DNA of 29,829 nt from contig NW_020170434.1 of NCBI RefSeq assembly GCF_000524195.1, positions 25,169 to 54,997 on the forward strand. The letters are read 5' to 3'. This document shows positions 1 through 11,939 of the stretch, piece after piece. The stretch is from Echinococcus granulosus. Taxonomy: Eukaryota > Platyhelminthes > Cestoda > Cyclophyllidea > Taeniidae. Within the stretch, counting starts at the first letter, position 1; every line of letters begins with the position of its first letter. Below the pieces are notes generated by a model that worked only from the letters and a program-made list of their open reading frames with translations, was not told the origin of the DNA and ran no database searches. The position numbers and the translations under genes were made by a program.

Positions 1-355
1 CCAAAGGATTCGTGTGCTTTTCTCATTAGCGCTAGTCCCTTCTTGTACACTTTATAACGTTTTCCAAGGGCACTCTCGAGCCAAGTTCTAATGGCCTCAG
101 CAATCCTTCTCCAGACTTCAAAATGCCAAGCATTTTGAGCTTCTGACCTTGTGCAATTCCAATCACACCTTATCTATACAGCCTAACAACAAACGACAAC
201 ACAAATTGATTGCTTTCACTAAAAGTTGACCCTTAAATTCATTCCTGGCACCACAAATGGAGACATTTATTTTGCAACTAGGCAGTCAGCCACGTCACAT
301 TGACACACGCAAAAGTAAATTTCATTTAAATTCCTCTCCTGACTTCTTTATTTAG

Positions 356-836
356 ACCGAAATGATTCTAGTGCTGAAACTGCCAGTAGTATCGGTGCTA
401 CCACTCCACCAACGTGTGTGCCAACCCAATCCAATTGTGGCCTCACGTCTCCAATTTCCGTTGCTTTTACCGCGACACAAATATTGCAATGTCTTTGAAT
501 TTCAGGTGGTGCCGCCTGTGTGCTCCACTTTGTCTCCCAAGCCAAACGCATTGACATTTGAATGTGAAGACTGCTGACGCGAGCACTTCAGACGCGTGGC
601 TCGGTTCAGCCAATCAACAGGCGTGTTGTCTGGCACCAACGCCTACCTTTCATCAGCCCTTGGGTGGCTCTACTCCATTTGGGTGTGGTGGTGGCGCCCT
701 TGAAAACAATGTGCACCAATTGTGTCGCGGGAGTTCATTCTATCACCGCGAGCCTACAAGTCTCGTTGACTTGGCTGCCATCGCCTGTTTGACTATGGCG
801 CCTGTTCTTGTGCTTTCAGCTCTGCCAATCACATAA
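356..836 (+). other. Weak coding-like fragments
   Basis: A strong pyrimidine tract ending TTTAG at 355 precedes a frame reading RNDSSAETASSIGATTPPTC on to a stop near 500. A second frame, open from 555, reads SDAWLGSANQQACCLAPTPT and ends in a hydrophobic stretch at 836. The two cannot be joined by an obvious splice, and the reverse strand is also open over part of the span. Treat as unproven. Confidence 0.15.
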
Positions 837-2161
837 GGCGTGGTGACAGGTAGTGGAAGTGAATGACGAGCAATGCAGCCTGCACATAGAAATAATAGCG
901 TCACCAGTTGTTGAGGCTGCACTTCAATGACAACCCCCATCTCCTAATTAGTGACTACTTTTTAGTACGAGCAACCTTCAAATACAATTTTTCCCATTTT
1001 TCTGTCGCTTTTCACTTACTTAATATGGTGGACAACTATTCGAGCTAAATTTTGGTGTGTGTCATTGTGTGTGCATTTATTGAATATCGCCTTAAGGGAT
1101 AGAAGGTGCAAGGGAGTGGAAGTTGTAGGAGAAGGTGGAGAGGAAAGGAAATATAAACAGAGCAAGAAGGAAAAGGGGGTTCCAAGTGCTGTGCCACTAG
1201 TTGATTTCGCCTCCACAAATGTTTACCTTGCATATTGTTCTCAGTTGCAGAAACAAAGATGCGGCTTGTAAAATGTCTATTGCGACGGTGCAGTTGGTCC
1301 CTTTCCCCGTCAAAAGTAATGCTTTACGCACAAACAGCGGCGCATTTACGCTCTTAGCTCTAAGTTGTATGCAGTGCGTGGGCAGTCGGGCAATACACCG
1401 TGGACATATGGAATTAAGCATTGAGCATTTTCTGGAATGGGCAACTGTGTCCACCTACTTTGCATTACAAATTTGATTGCGATACATTTACTTTCACTCG
1501 TCTATTTAAACCCATTATCCTGCCTTTTGCGGCAAGCAAATGATTGGAAATAGTTGCTGTGACATAGTTGAGCAAATTCTTATTAATATCAACTTTTCCC
1601 AAGCAATGGGCACCGTTCTAACCTATTATCCAAACTAGTTGAATGTTGTCTCGCTAAAAGGTGTGTCGAGGGCGACGCTCAAAATGGAGAGCTATGCAAG
1701 GGTAGGGTATTCAATTGCCTCCACCACTGACAGAACAAGCTCCTTAGTCTCCGCTTTTGTTCTCAATTTTAGTAGCGCTCATTCATATTGCCAATATCCG
1801 GTCGCCCTTTTTACGAATTTTGGTAATCTCATGCTAAAAGTTATATGATCTATGATTTCTAGGTTCGCTGCAAATCATGCCTCCATGACATGGAGTTGAG
1901 TCAAAAGGCGTGATTGTGATGCCATCTGATTTAGCCTCCAAGTCTCCTGCCTTTCTCTTCCGACACAACCGCGTTTCACCACTTACCGTCATCTCGCATG
2001 GCAAAACTGTATCAATCAAATCAGCAAACGCATTAACGGATTCAACAAAATAGGTTTTATGAAATGGGTCTCGAAATTTACAGGTGTCTGAAGATTGCTT
2101 GCCTCAAAGTTGGTAGGTCAGGATGAAATGCAGGCCCAAGCCATTGTATCTTCTCGAAAGT

Positions 2162-2282
2162 CATCGGCAGCAATGATGTTTCAGCAATTACTTCCAGTGT
2201 TAATGGTGGCGCCGAATAGACCTGAACGCCTTAGGTGCCGTCTGCGCACTTGCAACTTACCTGCCACTTTCTCCAACCATGG
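2162..2282 (+). repeat. Dispersed repeat, copy A
   Basis: This 121-base stretch matches 8759-8880 over almost exactly the same length. Both start CATCGGCAG and both end in a block of CACTTGCAA, TTACCT, ACTTTCT and CATGG. The last 39 bases agree at 31 positions; the middle is more diverged. This indicates two old copies of one element. Open frames through it are probably incidental. Confidence 0.6.
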
Positions 2283-2747
2283 TGCTTCCTATAATTTCCA
2301 GATACCACAAATTTTGTCTTTATGCAGCCCAAGCCAAGTTCACATTTTGTTAAACTCCTTTCCTTAAATAATGAGAGATTTTATGCACTGGCGAAAGGAA
2401 CTTTGCTTTCTCCACCGCAATGTGCAACTTTCACTCCGGTGTGTACCGGAAAATAGTTAAATGGCGTATAGATTTGCGTTTTAGAGAAAAACTTAGGTGC
2501 TATGAACAGACAAAAGGGAGGAATGTTGCCCAATACTTTGGCCAACACTGACTCAGTTGTGTGTGTCCTATCTGTGATAAAAAGGGATAGTGGGTCTCTG
2601 CAGAATTGTCTGCTTTATCGAAACTTATTGGCTCCTTCTCGGAGACGCATTTAAAAATTCTGGAAGCTCCTTTTTTAGACAAAATCCTTTTCTTGAAGAA
2701 GAAGAAGAAGCTTTTGATTGCTCTAAGGATAAGAAGGTGGAGACAAT

Positions 2748-4458
2748 TTAACCGATATGTGGATATAGTTGTGTAAGTCCCTCCACCTCAGCCAACGCAA
2801 GGAGAAAGGGGGATTTGCGTCTCCCAGAGATCGCATAATTCACTCGAGTCTGCTCAGTTTGGCGCAATTCTCCTAGTGGGAAGAAAAGAAAAAAGAAGGG
2901 GGAAAGGCTAGGCATAAATTGGCTTTGTTCAGAAAAATCCCCCATAATTATTTTCTTTTGTGATCCCCATACTTTATTTACATGGCGACTGAAGGGGGTG
3001 ACATTTTAAGCATCTAGGACGAAATGTCAATCCAAGGAAGCATTGTGTATGCCTTTTCGCCACAAGCAGTCTTCCTTTAAAAGGCACTTTGCTTAACTTT
3101 TGAGATTTTTCCGTAGTGTCTGGTGTCTCAGGCATCTTTTCCAGGGATCACGACTTCATGGTTTTTAGCTCAATGGGAACGTCTTTGTGAGCTTTTTCAA
3201 TTACGCGTTTTCCAAATTCATCTTAAAAAACCAGTTTTAAGCAAGTAGTACTGTACACATGGTAGTAGTATAACAATAGCTGGAAAATAAATAAACAAAT
3301 TCATAGTGCTCATAGGCCATGAAAACTTTACCCTTTTCAAATTAAGACTTGGTTTCAATTCCTAAGCATCGAATCAAGGCGATTGCTTACAAGTCTGCCC
3401 AAGGTCTCCTGACCCCTCCCACAGAGCTGCGAGATTTCGTTGTTCAGGTTGCATCCCCTTCGCCTCCAGGTCTTATGGTCTATAAACCTTTGTAATGGCA
3501 CCCCTGGAGCCCCGTTGGGAAGGCTGTCCACAACACTAAGCAGTCATTAATGTCTATGTCTAGTTACACGTCAGCTAGCAAAACCTTAGAGGCAATTCAA
3601 CAACCTCACCATTCTCATGCAACCAACTCAGGTTGGCTATCTGAAAGCGCAAAAACGAAATTTTTTAGGAAGACTAATGCACCATATTAGAGGTTGTTGT
3701 ACCATCCACCATAAGATAGACAAAAGCTCACGACACGCATTTGTGACGCTGGCCCTAGGCAAATGATAGAAGATACCACACACACATTCAACCTTGGTAG
3801 CTACCAACAAAGTCCACAAAACACGTGTGACATGGACACTTTGAATGTGGCAGCGGAGTTTATGCATACAATATAAAATACCCGATTTGACTATTTTTGT
3901 GCACACCTACAAGACAATGATGATGCGAGGAAGCAAACACACTCACCCTGTTTCTCGTTGCACACTTGGAATACTCCCCCCGGCACATTCAACACTTCAA
4001 TTACCGTGGCGTTCTGTGCACTGCCATTGTAGATGCTCACTGACATGATGGTTGGTGGCGCCTCCTTCAACGGATGACATCTCCCACCTCGTCTTGTTGT
4101 CAAATCTTGTCACCCCAAAACCACCCCCCTCCACTGCCACTTGCGCCAGTCGTCATGTCTTCTGCCGCGAACAGGCTTGTTGGATGAGGCGGTGGAACAG
4201 GAAGTGCACACGCTCCCAATGTGGTGAGAGGGTGGTGCGGATGACGAGAATGAGAGCAAGCAATGGCAGTGCAGTGGCTGTGGCCAGCAGACGTTTGAAT
4301 CGAGGGGATAGATTGACACGCTTATGCGGTGTCACCACGGGTGTGGAGGGTGGGTTGGTAAGAGGCGATGGATAGACGAGTAGTTGTGCTGCTCTGGAGG
4401 GGACATTGTCGGAGACTTGAGAATCGTGGCGTGGGTAGGTGTACGGCAATGGATCCAT
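2748..4458 (-). CDS. Candidate single-pass membrane protein, tentative 3-exon model
   Basis: I do not recognise this gene. Exon A (4458-4173) starts MDPLPYTY. It gives about 60 polar, proline-rich residues, then a hydrophobic segment (LLATATALPLLALILVI) that looks like a signal anchor. Exon B (4087-3947) encodes TIMSVSIYNGSAQNATVIE and VLNVPGGVFQVCNEKQ, with a possible N-A-T glycosylation site, and ends at a good GTGAGT donor in phase 1. Exon C (2872-2748) follows a strong pyrimidine tract ending CACTAG, fits phase 1, and encodes GELRQTEQTRVNYAISG through to a stop, with PFLLALAEVEGL. The B-C junction is the best supported. The A-B junction uses a weak GTTCGC donor and is a guess. If right, the layout is a type II protein with a cytoplasmic N-terminus and a short outer domain. 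Missing exons are possible. There is no family assignment. Confidence 0.35.
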
Positions 4459-4500
4459 GTGGAGTGACGACCAAGTGGCGAAAAACGCAGCGACACGAAA

Positions 4501-4535
4501 GCGTGCGTGCGTGAGTGCGTGCATGTGGGTGTGGG
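4501..4535. repeat. GCGT/GTGT simple repeat
   Basis: Alternating GCGT, GTGA and GTGT units. The tract lies just upstream of the ATG of the tentative membrane-protein exon at 4458 and may extend its open frame falsely. Confidence 0.75.
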
Positions 4536-7020
4536 TTCGTATGTGCGCTGTGATTGGACGAAGTCATTTCTTGTCAGTGGAGTAGCAGAGATCCTCCTAA
4601 ATTATTCTATTTGCTGGATTACTTCCAATCAAAATGAGGCATTTCTTTTTAATGCAGACGGCATTTGGCTGGGAGCATTTTATCTTCAAAGAAAAATGGA
4701 AAAGTAGAAACTCGTCATTAGCCACGCACACCGTTTCAACTAAGTCCCTGTATTTTGCGGGAACAGCCAGTCCGATTTGGAAGAAGTAGTGTAGTTGGTA
4801 AACGATATTTCACCCCTCCACTCGTCAAATAAGAGAAAATATCTTACCGTGATACTAGTTTAGAGATTGTGAGGGGAGAAAAAGGGTAGAACATGCTTCT
4901 GACCAGCTGACAAATCCTAACACATCTGACTGCTTCTACGGTCTTTCCCTTCAGGCGTAAATATGGAGACAGGTTTACTTGGAACAGGTTAGCCACCATT
5001 TACTCCAGTCAGTTGAGTACAGTAAATGGAGGATCGACCCGCCCACCGTTGCATGCATGTGACGTGTGTCACGTAACCACTTCTAGGCTTGAAGCTGCGT
5101 GACAGGATATGATGTGAAGTTCTACAGCCATCAAGCCGACTCCGACTGCTACAGAACTTTGATGACGTGTCCGTGGAAGTCCGGGAGCACCGAAGTCAAT
5201 GCCACTCGTAAAGCAGACAGGCTTCAATGACGTCGCCACATCGCGCAGTCTGCTTCAACCGACATCACTGCGTGGACGAGGCTACATTGTTGTAAAAATC
5301 TTCGATCAAATGACTTCCAGCACTACTTTGTGGGGCACCTAACAAGGATGGCATTTATCTGGTCCTTGCAGATCGCTGAAGGTGATTGCAACGAGCTTTG
5401 CATACCATCGCTGTCCAATTTAGTTCAGTCCAGTGCACATGGACAGGCTTTTAATGTCTGACACAGGAAAGTGACCAAGTGGAAATTGCTCCACTTTTAC
5501 CTGGCTTTCAATGGAAAGAAGTTGGCAGCAGCATTCATTTAAAAATTGCAAAACAGCAGCGGTTGCTGTGTTTTCAAAAAAAAGGTGATTTACATCATTG
5601 CCTCGGCCTTTTTTGCCAAAAGTCTACCGTTTAAAATCGTAAAGTGAGGTTGGGTGGCACATGTCACCTCATCTACTCCACTCCACTGCCTTCTGCTCCC
5701 CTGGCCCTCCCAACTCTGCTTTACCCTGTGCTCGCCCCTCAGCTGTCCTCCCGCCATCTGCCCTACACAAGTGCGAGGTGAAGCGGAACAACAAGTGAAA
5801 CAAAACCAAACAACACGAATCGAATTGAATTTGATCAAAACGAGTGGATACAAAGGACAAGGAGAACAAAACATCATTAGGTTGAGGTGAACAAAACACG
5901 ATGGGTGGAACTAGGCGCGGTGAGTAGACCTGCTATCCAGAGTAGCACAAAGAATGCACACTTGCATTCTCGCATTCTTGGGTGTTTTGGGGTCAAATTA
6001 CCCGGGTCAGGTGCAATTCAAACCGACACAGAGCATCCGATTAACTAGATACGCCTTGTTTACTTTGACGCCATCAAGGCAGTCAACATTTTCTTCCTGT
6101 CGGTGGCTAGGAGTTAAGAGATCTTATACGCAACGCTTTCCTTCATCACCACTAATTGTTTATCAGGAGTGAGTGGCACCTTACTTGTAGGACTGCCAGG
6201 GGTTGGGACAAGGGCATATTCAGCTCTCACACTTATCTTTCTGGTCACCTATCAAGCCGTTAGTTTTTTGTCATTGTGGAGGAGGCTTCAAAGTCCCTCC
6301 TCAGTCGCTTCATGTGCTGATAGCTGGATGTCTGCAAGAGGGTGCACCTCCTAGTCTACGTTTTAGAGGACTTCATGCAAGGTGGAACGCCATCAGTCAT
6401 TTCTGGTGGAAGGTGATTTTTTTACTTCCAGCTTAACAAAAAGGGAAAAAGCAAAACTAGAAGGAATTCTTCTCACTTAAGTTGAGGACTCTTTCTATCC
6501 AGACGTTGCGGTCCTTTTTCCATCTCTGGGATAGTGAAGCGACTAAATTATGGAAGCAGTCAGTCTACGAGACGCATTCTCCCAACAGGGCATCAGTGGG
6601 CATGACAAACTGTCATTTTCCCTGTCTCGCTTCTGTATGAACAACCCTCTTCCCAATTTCACATTGGCCACCCATCTTGTCAAATGAAAGAGATGTGTCG
6701 CTTCAATGCAGTCTTGGATGTGAGCTACTTCCCGCAATTGTCGTGGCCTATTTTTCCACTGGTTACGGTATTTCCCTTCCTCTTCCTCCTCTGCCTCTAA
6801 TGGCCTCGCAAATACGCAAATAAGGCGACACAAACTCCAACTCAGGTGTTCTACAGTACCTCACTTCATTTGTCGCAAGCCTTTCTTTCATACTAGGCAC
6901 AAGACGGAGAGGATAATTGTGGATTTCTACATTGAGGTGTCGCAGTTTTGTCAAATTTCACATCTTCCGTGGACCGTGCGTGAAGGACGCCTTGGCCTTG
7001 AGGTGGCGCTGTAGAAGACT
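4536..7020. other. Gene-free stretch
   Basis: Only short open frames on both strands, none with paired splice sites or recognisable protein sequence. Pieces of GAAGTTCTACAG and CTACAGAACTT near 5118-5160 form an imperfect inverted pair. Nothing else stands out. Confidence 0.5.
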
Positions 7021-7459
7021 TTGCTTTCTTCCCGATCCTCTGGCTGCAAGAGCTTGGATACTTGCTTGCCATCCACAACTGAATCTACCATAAACCGCCG
7101 GCCAACCAATTCAACACTTCCATTTTGCTTTTCTGTGGATCATCATCATCACCTTTCTCTCCTCATTCTTCATGGTCTTGAATGCAACCGACTGGAGGGC
7201 AGCAGCCCTCTGCATCCATCGCATCAGTTCGGACGATTTCTCCCTTTCCAATCAACACATAGACGATACTGCAGGGGGAAGGGGGACTTTACCTTCATGA
7301 GTATGGGCTTTGGATACGCACCGCTCTTCGGTGTAATTTGCGCAGAATCTTCTCAGGAGGAATATCCTTTGGATAAAAAGCCTCGAATTGGTGGTTGGTT
7401 ACTTGCAATTACAACTTCTTATTCATCTTTGATCTTCACTGCTGTCATGGCAACTACAG
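7021..7459 (+). other. Possible exon with hydrophobic C-terminal half
   Basis: The plus strand is open for 164 codons from 7021. The last part reads FTFMSMGFGYAPLFGVICAE, then KPRIGGWLLAITTSYSSLIF and TAVMATTG, and reaches a clean donor (ACAG followed by GTAAGC) at 7459. The end contains one or two possible membrane segments. I found no partner exon downstream within the window and no clear initiator upstream, so this may be chance. No family recognised. Confidence 0.22.
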
Positions 7460-7515
7460 GTAAGCATATAAAAAGACTTGGGAATGCTAAAAGTCAATCC
7501 TTAGTTGTTTTTTAG

Positions 7516-10500
7516 TGAAGTCAATTAGACCTTGTTTTCAAAGAGGGAAAAATAGAAAGAGGACGGGTTTGTGAGAAGTGAGACTACTTGAATGCGTCTC
7601 AAGCAAAGCTGGCATTTTATTTACAAAAACAAGTTTTTCATTTGTAGAAAAATGAAATTCCGGCAAATTTCTGAGAAAACACTCTTTTGGTTGCACAAAT
7701 GAATGCTTGGGGTAAACTCACTGGGCCGCCATGTGGGATTCCCCTCGACACTCATCCCCGAGACTTTCACCGGCAAATGCACAGAGGCCTCAAGTTCAAA
7801 CAATGGTGAAAGTGAGATCTCGGCTATGAACGGCCGAATTTGTGGAAAGGAGTAGGGAAGGTGGGACGGTAAAATGGCTGACCCTTAAATCGGCACTCCA
7901 GTCCATTCATTGTGGGTGAGCGAGGCGTAGCTTGGGTTAACATCGCTTCTACAGACGTGTAGGATTGAAGAAGGCATGGTGCTTCGTTAAATGGAGCGAA
8001 TCGGAAGAGAGAAGCCAAACCGCTAGGAAGACGGCCTTCAGGCATGACAAACTGACCCTAACTATACGTTTCACATAGAAAGTAGCACCTCAAAACGGCC
8101 TTTTAGTGACTAACTGCAGCAACTCCATAATCTGTAGTCTATAATCTGAATAATCATAGCTGCCTCTGCTACAATCACTCCGACGCCATGTGGATTGAAC
8201 GCCTTCCCACTTCCATTTTACTTTATTCACGAATCAATCCTGTTTCCTAGCTACGATATCATCATGCACGTTGTAGTTTTTCTCTATTCCGAATTAGAAC
8301 TACTGATTAATTGGGGTGTTGCTTTTTGCAAAATATTTTGCTCCGTGCCAGGGTAGGCTAGCTTCGTTCGCTTCAAAAGCAACGTCCAGCAACAGCGCCA
8401 CTTTGCCGCTTAAATTGTGAAGGCACACATCAATCGTGCAAGCATCACACGGACTGCATCTGCAGTAATGCCAACCCCATTTGGCGTTTGATGATTAGAT
8501 GCAGTCACTCCCGCCTCATGTAAGCTGGTGATGCGATGATTTTTGACCACATACACCACCTTCTTTGTCTATCTTAATATGCCCATTCAGCCGATGTCTT
8601 TGTACATTTCAAACTCTCAGGACCGGAGTCGACGCTGTTTACCCACCTCGCACTTAACAAATGGCTGGTTGGTGGCAAGTGTTTCTACATCACAAAAAGC
8701 GAAGAAGTCGGCAGCTTAAGACAAAGTGCCGCCCAAACCACTACGACTACTTAAAAACCATCGGCAGTTTTGACAATTCAACAATTTTCTGTCAACGTTA
8801 GTAGTAGTGGCGAAATGACCGGTGTGACTTTGTTGTGATGTACACACTTGCAATTTACCTTCTACTTTCTGCTAACATGGCGAAGAATAGTGCGGATTGC
8901 CCACGAATTCGCAACATTTCGTGCGCCTGTCACAGCTGAATCTTCAGCCAGGTAGGCTATGCTAAGTAAGGTGAAAGGATGGAATGATTCCTACCTGCAA
9001 ACTGACATCGCGTGAGGAATTTAAAACTTCCAATTTCAAATTCATGTAGAGCCACGACATTTGTAGATTTGATTTGTTTTTCCCTAACAATAACCCTGTA
9101 TTACAGGTGGATCTCAGACACATGATTTTGTTCCTTTTCTAAGTGAGAATCCGGTTGTCTTGCGGCAAGGTGCCAGTTACTACAGACGGATATGTCAAAA
9201 AGACCAGGAGCAAGTCAACCCTCCAAACACGGAAACCCACACGCACTTGAAATTTACATGCCATCGGACTGTCTGGATGTCTGGTGCCACTTGATGTGTG
9301 GGTTGCAGTGACAAAATTTTGACCATAAAACTACGCCGGAACATATACTGGATCCCAAAAAAATAAAAAGAAGGCCTCCAAAAGTTGGCACTACTACCAA
9401 AATGATGGAGGCAGCATGCAAACAAAAACTGCAAAATATTCATGACGAAGAAGACGTAGCACAGTGTTACCAAGCAAGCAAATTTGCTGCCTCTACGCTA
9501 CAACAAAATCATTGCGGTTCCATTTCACCCCAAAGTAGATTCACTGTGCCGTAAAACACTGCCAACTTGAAAATGACGTTTTGCAATTCTCGCTCCGATC
9601 ACTCGATCATGGAATACGTTGAACGTGAAGGTATAAATCGCGGATAACTTTTGGATTTGCTCTCATTGCTAACACAGATAACACACGGTTTGCGACAACA
9701 GAGTTTTGTAAAAGATTTGCCCGTAGCTGTAAGTAAAATGTCATCGCATTTGATACCAAGCAATAAAAAGTCAAGAGTAGACGAAGCCGCTTATGCACAA
9801 TAGGATATACTGTAGTGCTGGCATTCAAGAGGTTTCTTTCCTAATAAAATTAGGAAAAGCTTTGGGAAAATAATTTAATCCTGTCATTATGCCATGCTTA
9901 CATATTCCAGAGGTATCTTTACTTCATGATGCAACAGAGATCCACCTTGCAGCCACAATGGTATGAAGGGTACGAAGGCATGTGAGATTTGGCTGGCTCC
10001 ACCACAAGGAGGTGGCGAGGGCACTTGCGCCGATGACGAAGCTCCGTATGCCGCAGTTGAAACGCAGATTGGGAAGAATTTTTTCTATCCATGCCACATT
10101 CGAATGGGTATTTATCCAGCAGATTGCAAAAGCATCGATTAAGTGAAAGAACAATCGTCTTTGGCACGAATTATAAAGCGAATGACTGTATTTGACTGGT
10201 TTAAATGCAACAAAAACTTTGCTCAGAGAGCGTTTTATGCATTCCCAAGGATATAAAGGCATACAAAGATGGAATGCAAGAAACTAACGGCCGACAGAAT
10301 CGCCAAGAGGCGTAAAAAATGTGTAAGTAGTAGTGGGAACAGACATGTTGACATTCCGCTGAGATCTCACTAAAAGTGTAGCAGAAGTAACGGATCGCCC
10401 GAAAGCAGCTGCTCGGCGAGCATTCGAAATCCCATTCCACCGACAACACATCGCTCTGAAAACGGAGCCCACCACGACAAACTGAAAAACCGTAGGCTCT

Positions 10501-11256
10501 TATCAATCTGTAACATTTTTTCTAGACTTCCATTCTTACTTTCACTTTATACTGTTATTTTACGAAACTAGAATAACAAATTCTCCGTAGTAGCAACTGA
10601 CGGATTTATCCGCCGCTGATTGCCCCATGGAAATAGCACTTTACAACATATAACACACGAATTGCTTATCGTCCAAGGGCATTTTACAGGAATGCTTACC
10701 ATATTTCGTTAAAAACATCAGATTAGTTTATTTTTGGAATTGTAGCATTGGTGCCACTTTAAGTAGCTCTCTGAAGGGCACATCAGTGCAGCAGCCACCA
10801 GGATTGCGACCATGTGAACCACATGAACGCGTCAGTCAGGGTAACCGTAAACGCTGATTATACCTCTAATTCCACAAAAAAACGCAGAAGCTCTTCGGCA
10901 ACAGGGCTTACTATAAAGAGAACGGGGATCTGGTGCCAACGCAAGCACACAACCAGCAGTCATGAGCAGTTCAACCGCACTTCACCACAAGTCAAGCCGT
11001 AAGCCTAACCATAAACCGTTTGCTTATTCATACGACTAATTTTCTTCCGCCTTTTGCACGCATTCAGGGCTGTGGTCATTTGAAGAGTTACTTGCACTGC
11101 TAATCTCGCCTTCGCATACACTGCGCCTGATTTGTTAGAGGGCCGAGGCAAGAAGCTTGATTTTGGCAACATCTGATGTGACCTCTAGGTCTCCCATGGT
11201 GAGCTTTCAATGTAACCGCCTCTCACCAATTAGCCTCAGCCTCATGCCAGAAAGGA
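7516..11256. other. Gene-poor stretch
   Basis: Apart from repeat copy B, I see only short overlapping open frames. Those at 9919-10506 lie on the minus strand in several frames at once and show no family motif. No RNA gene or promoter found. Confidence 0.5.
8759..8880 (+). repeat. Dispersed repeat, copy B
   Basis: Partner of 2162-2282 in the same orientation. Weaker similarity may extend some 50 bases further left in both copies. I saw no terminal inverted repeats or target-site duplications. Confidence 0.6.
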
Positions 11257-11264
11257 TATAAAAG
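11257..11264 (+). promoter_or_regulatory. TATA box before a small secreted-type open frame
   Basis: TATAAAAG lies about 48 bases before the ATG at 11305, so a start of transcription near 11287 would leave a leader of under 20 bases. The spacing is typical of a highly expressed, TATA-driven small gene. The link to the downstream frame is inference. Confidence 0.4.
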
Positions 11265-11304
11265 GTAAGACTTCTGCAGCAAAGCAGTACCCCGCCTCTT
11301 AGAC

Positions 11305-11640
11305 ATGAAGTTCTTTTCATTCATTGGCACACTGCTTCCGGTGACGCTTCTGCCGGTCGCCATTCCAGCTTAGGATGTCAGACATCTCCTTTTGTTGACA
11401 CAACACGCATAAGCTTCACCACCAAGTCCATCACTGATAGCGCCCAGAATGCTTAACCACAAATGGCAAAAAGCCCCAAGTGAAATTCATTGAAAGCCTT
11501 GTCCGCTCCTGCCCCTTTTCATTTTACGAGACTTGGCTCAATGGCGAGGTAACTTGTACCCTCGGCATTTGCATCAACGCAACCAAGTTGATAATATCCG
11601 CCCCCCCCCCCCCCCCCCCCCCAACTAATGTAAATTTTTC
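11305..11640 (+). pseudogene. Small secreted-protein locus, apparently broken or with unclear splicing
   Basis: The ATG at 11305 opens a 22-codon frame that reads like a signal peptide (MKFFSFIGTLLPVTLLPVAIPA) and then stops at TAG. After it, a second frame reads FVDTTRISFTTKSITDSAQNA. A third frame, from about 11452, reads TTNGKKPQVKFIESLVR and then SCPFSFYETWLNGEVTCTLGICINATKL, with three cysteines and an N-A-T site. The three pieces look like successive parts of one secreted cysteine-containing protein thrown out of frame. A 41-base intron (GTGACG to GTCAG) could join pieces one and two. No splice reconciles the third without using weak sites. I do not recognise the family; small secreted antigens of parasitic flatworms are a loose analogy only. 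Either a decayed copy or a gene whose splicing I misread. Confidence 0.35.
11601..11622. repeat. Homopolymer of 22 C
   Basis: An uninterrupted run of 22 C on the plus strand lies directly after the last coding-like stretch of the small secreted locus. Runs this long are prone to polymerase slippage and to sequencing error, so its true length, and the frame across it, should be treated as unknown. Confidence 0.97.
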
Positions 11641-11939
11641 ACACTATACTTTGCGACAGTAATCCCATTCCTCTCGCCATTCCCTCCCCAAACTCTAATC
11701 GCATTTTACGGTAATGCACCACAATTCCGCTAGTCGGGCATTCAAATATGCAATTCGCAAAAGACTTTCCGCAAAAAAATACTTCAAACATTCGTTTGGA
11801 TAAAAACTTGCAAACATGTTTCTACGCTTCTCCTACATTGAGCTCCGTTTGCTGAGGGCAATGAACTCTTGCAATTAGAATAAGCCTTTTTTTCTATTTC
11901 ACGCAATTTATTTCGTTAACTAGTTATTCCCATACTTTA

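Noticed and set aside
5590..5899. Overlapping minus-strand frames with cysteine and tryptophan clusters
   Set aside because: Both strands are open in several frames and none shows splice or family support.
9195..9473. Hydrophobic, Phe-rich minus-strand frame
   Set aside because: The composition follows from an A-rich plus strand; no transcript signals.
9919..10506. Four overlapping minus-strand frames of up to 112 codons
   Set aside because: Mutually exclusive frames, no splice-site pairing, no motif; a short plus-strand basic stretch here is equally unsupported.
10814..11002. Plus-strand frame starting MNHMNASVRV
   Set aside because: Ser/Thr/Lys-rich, short and without splice partners or a promoter; likely chance.
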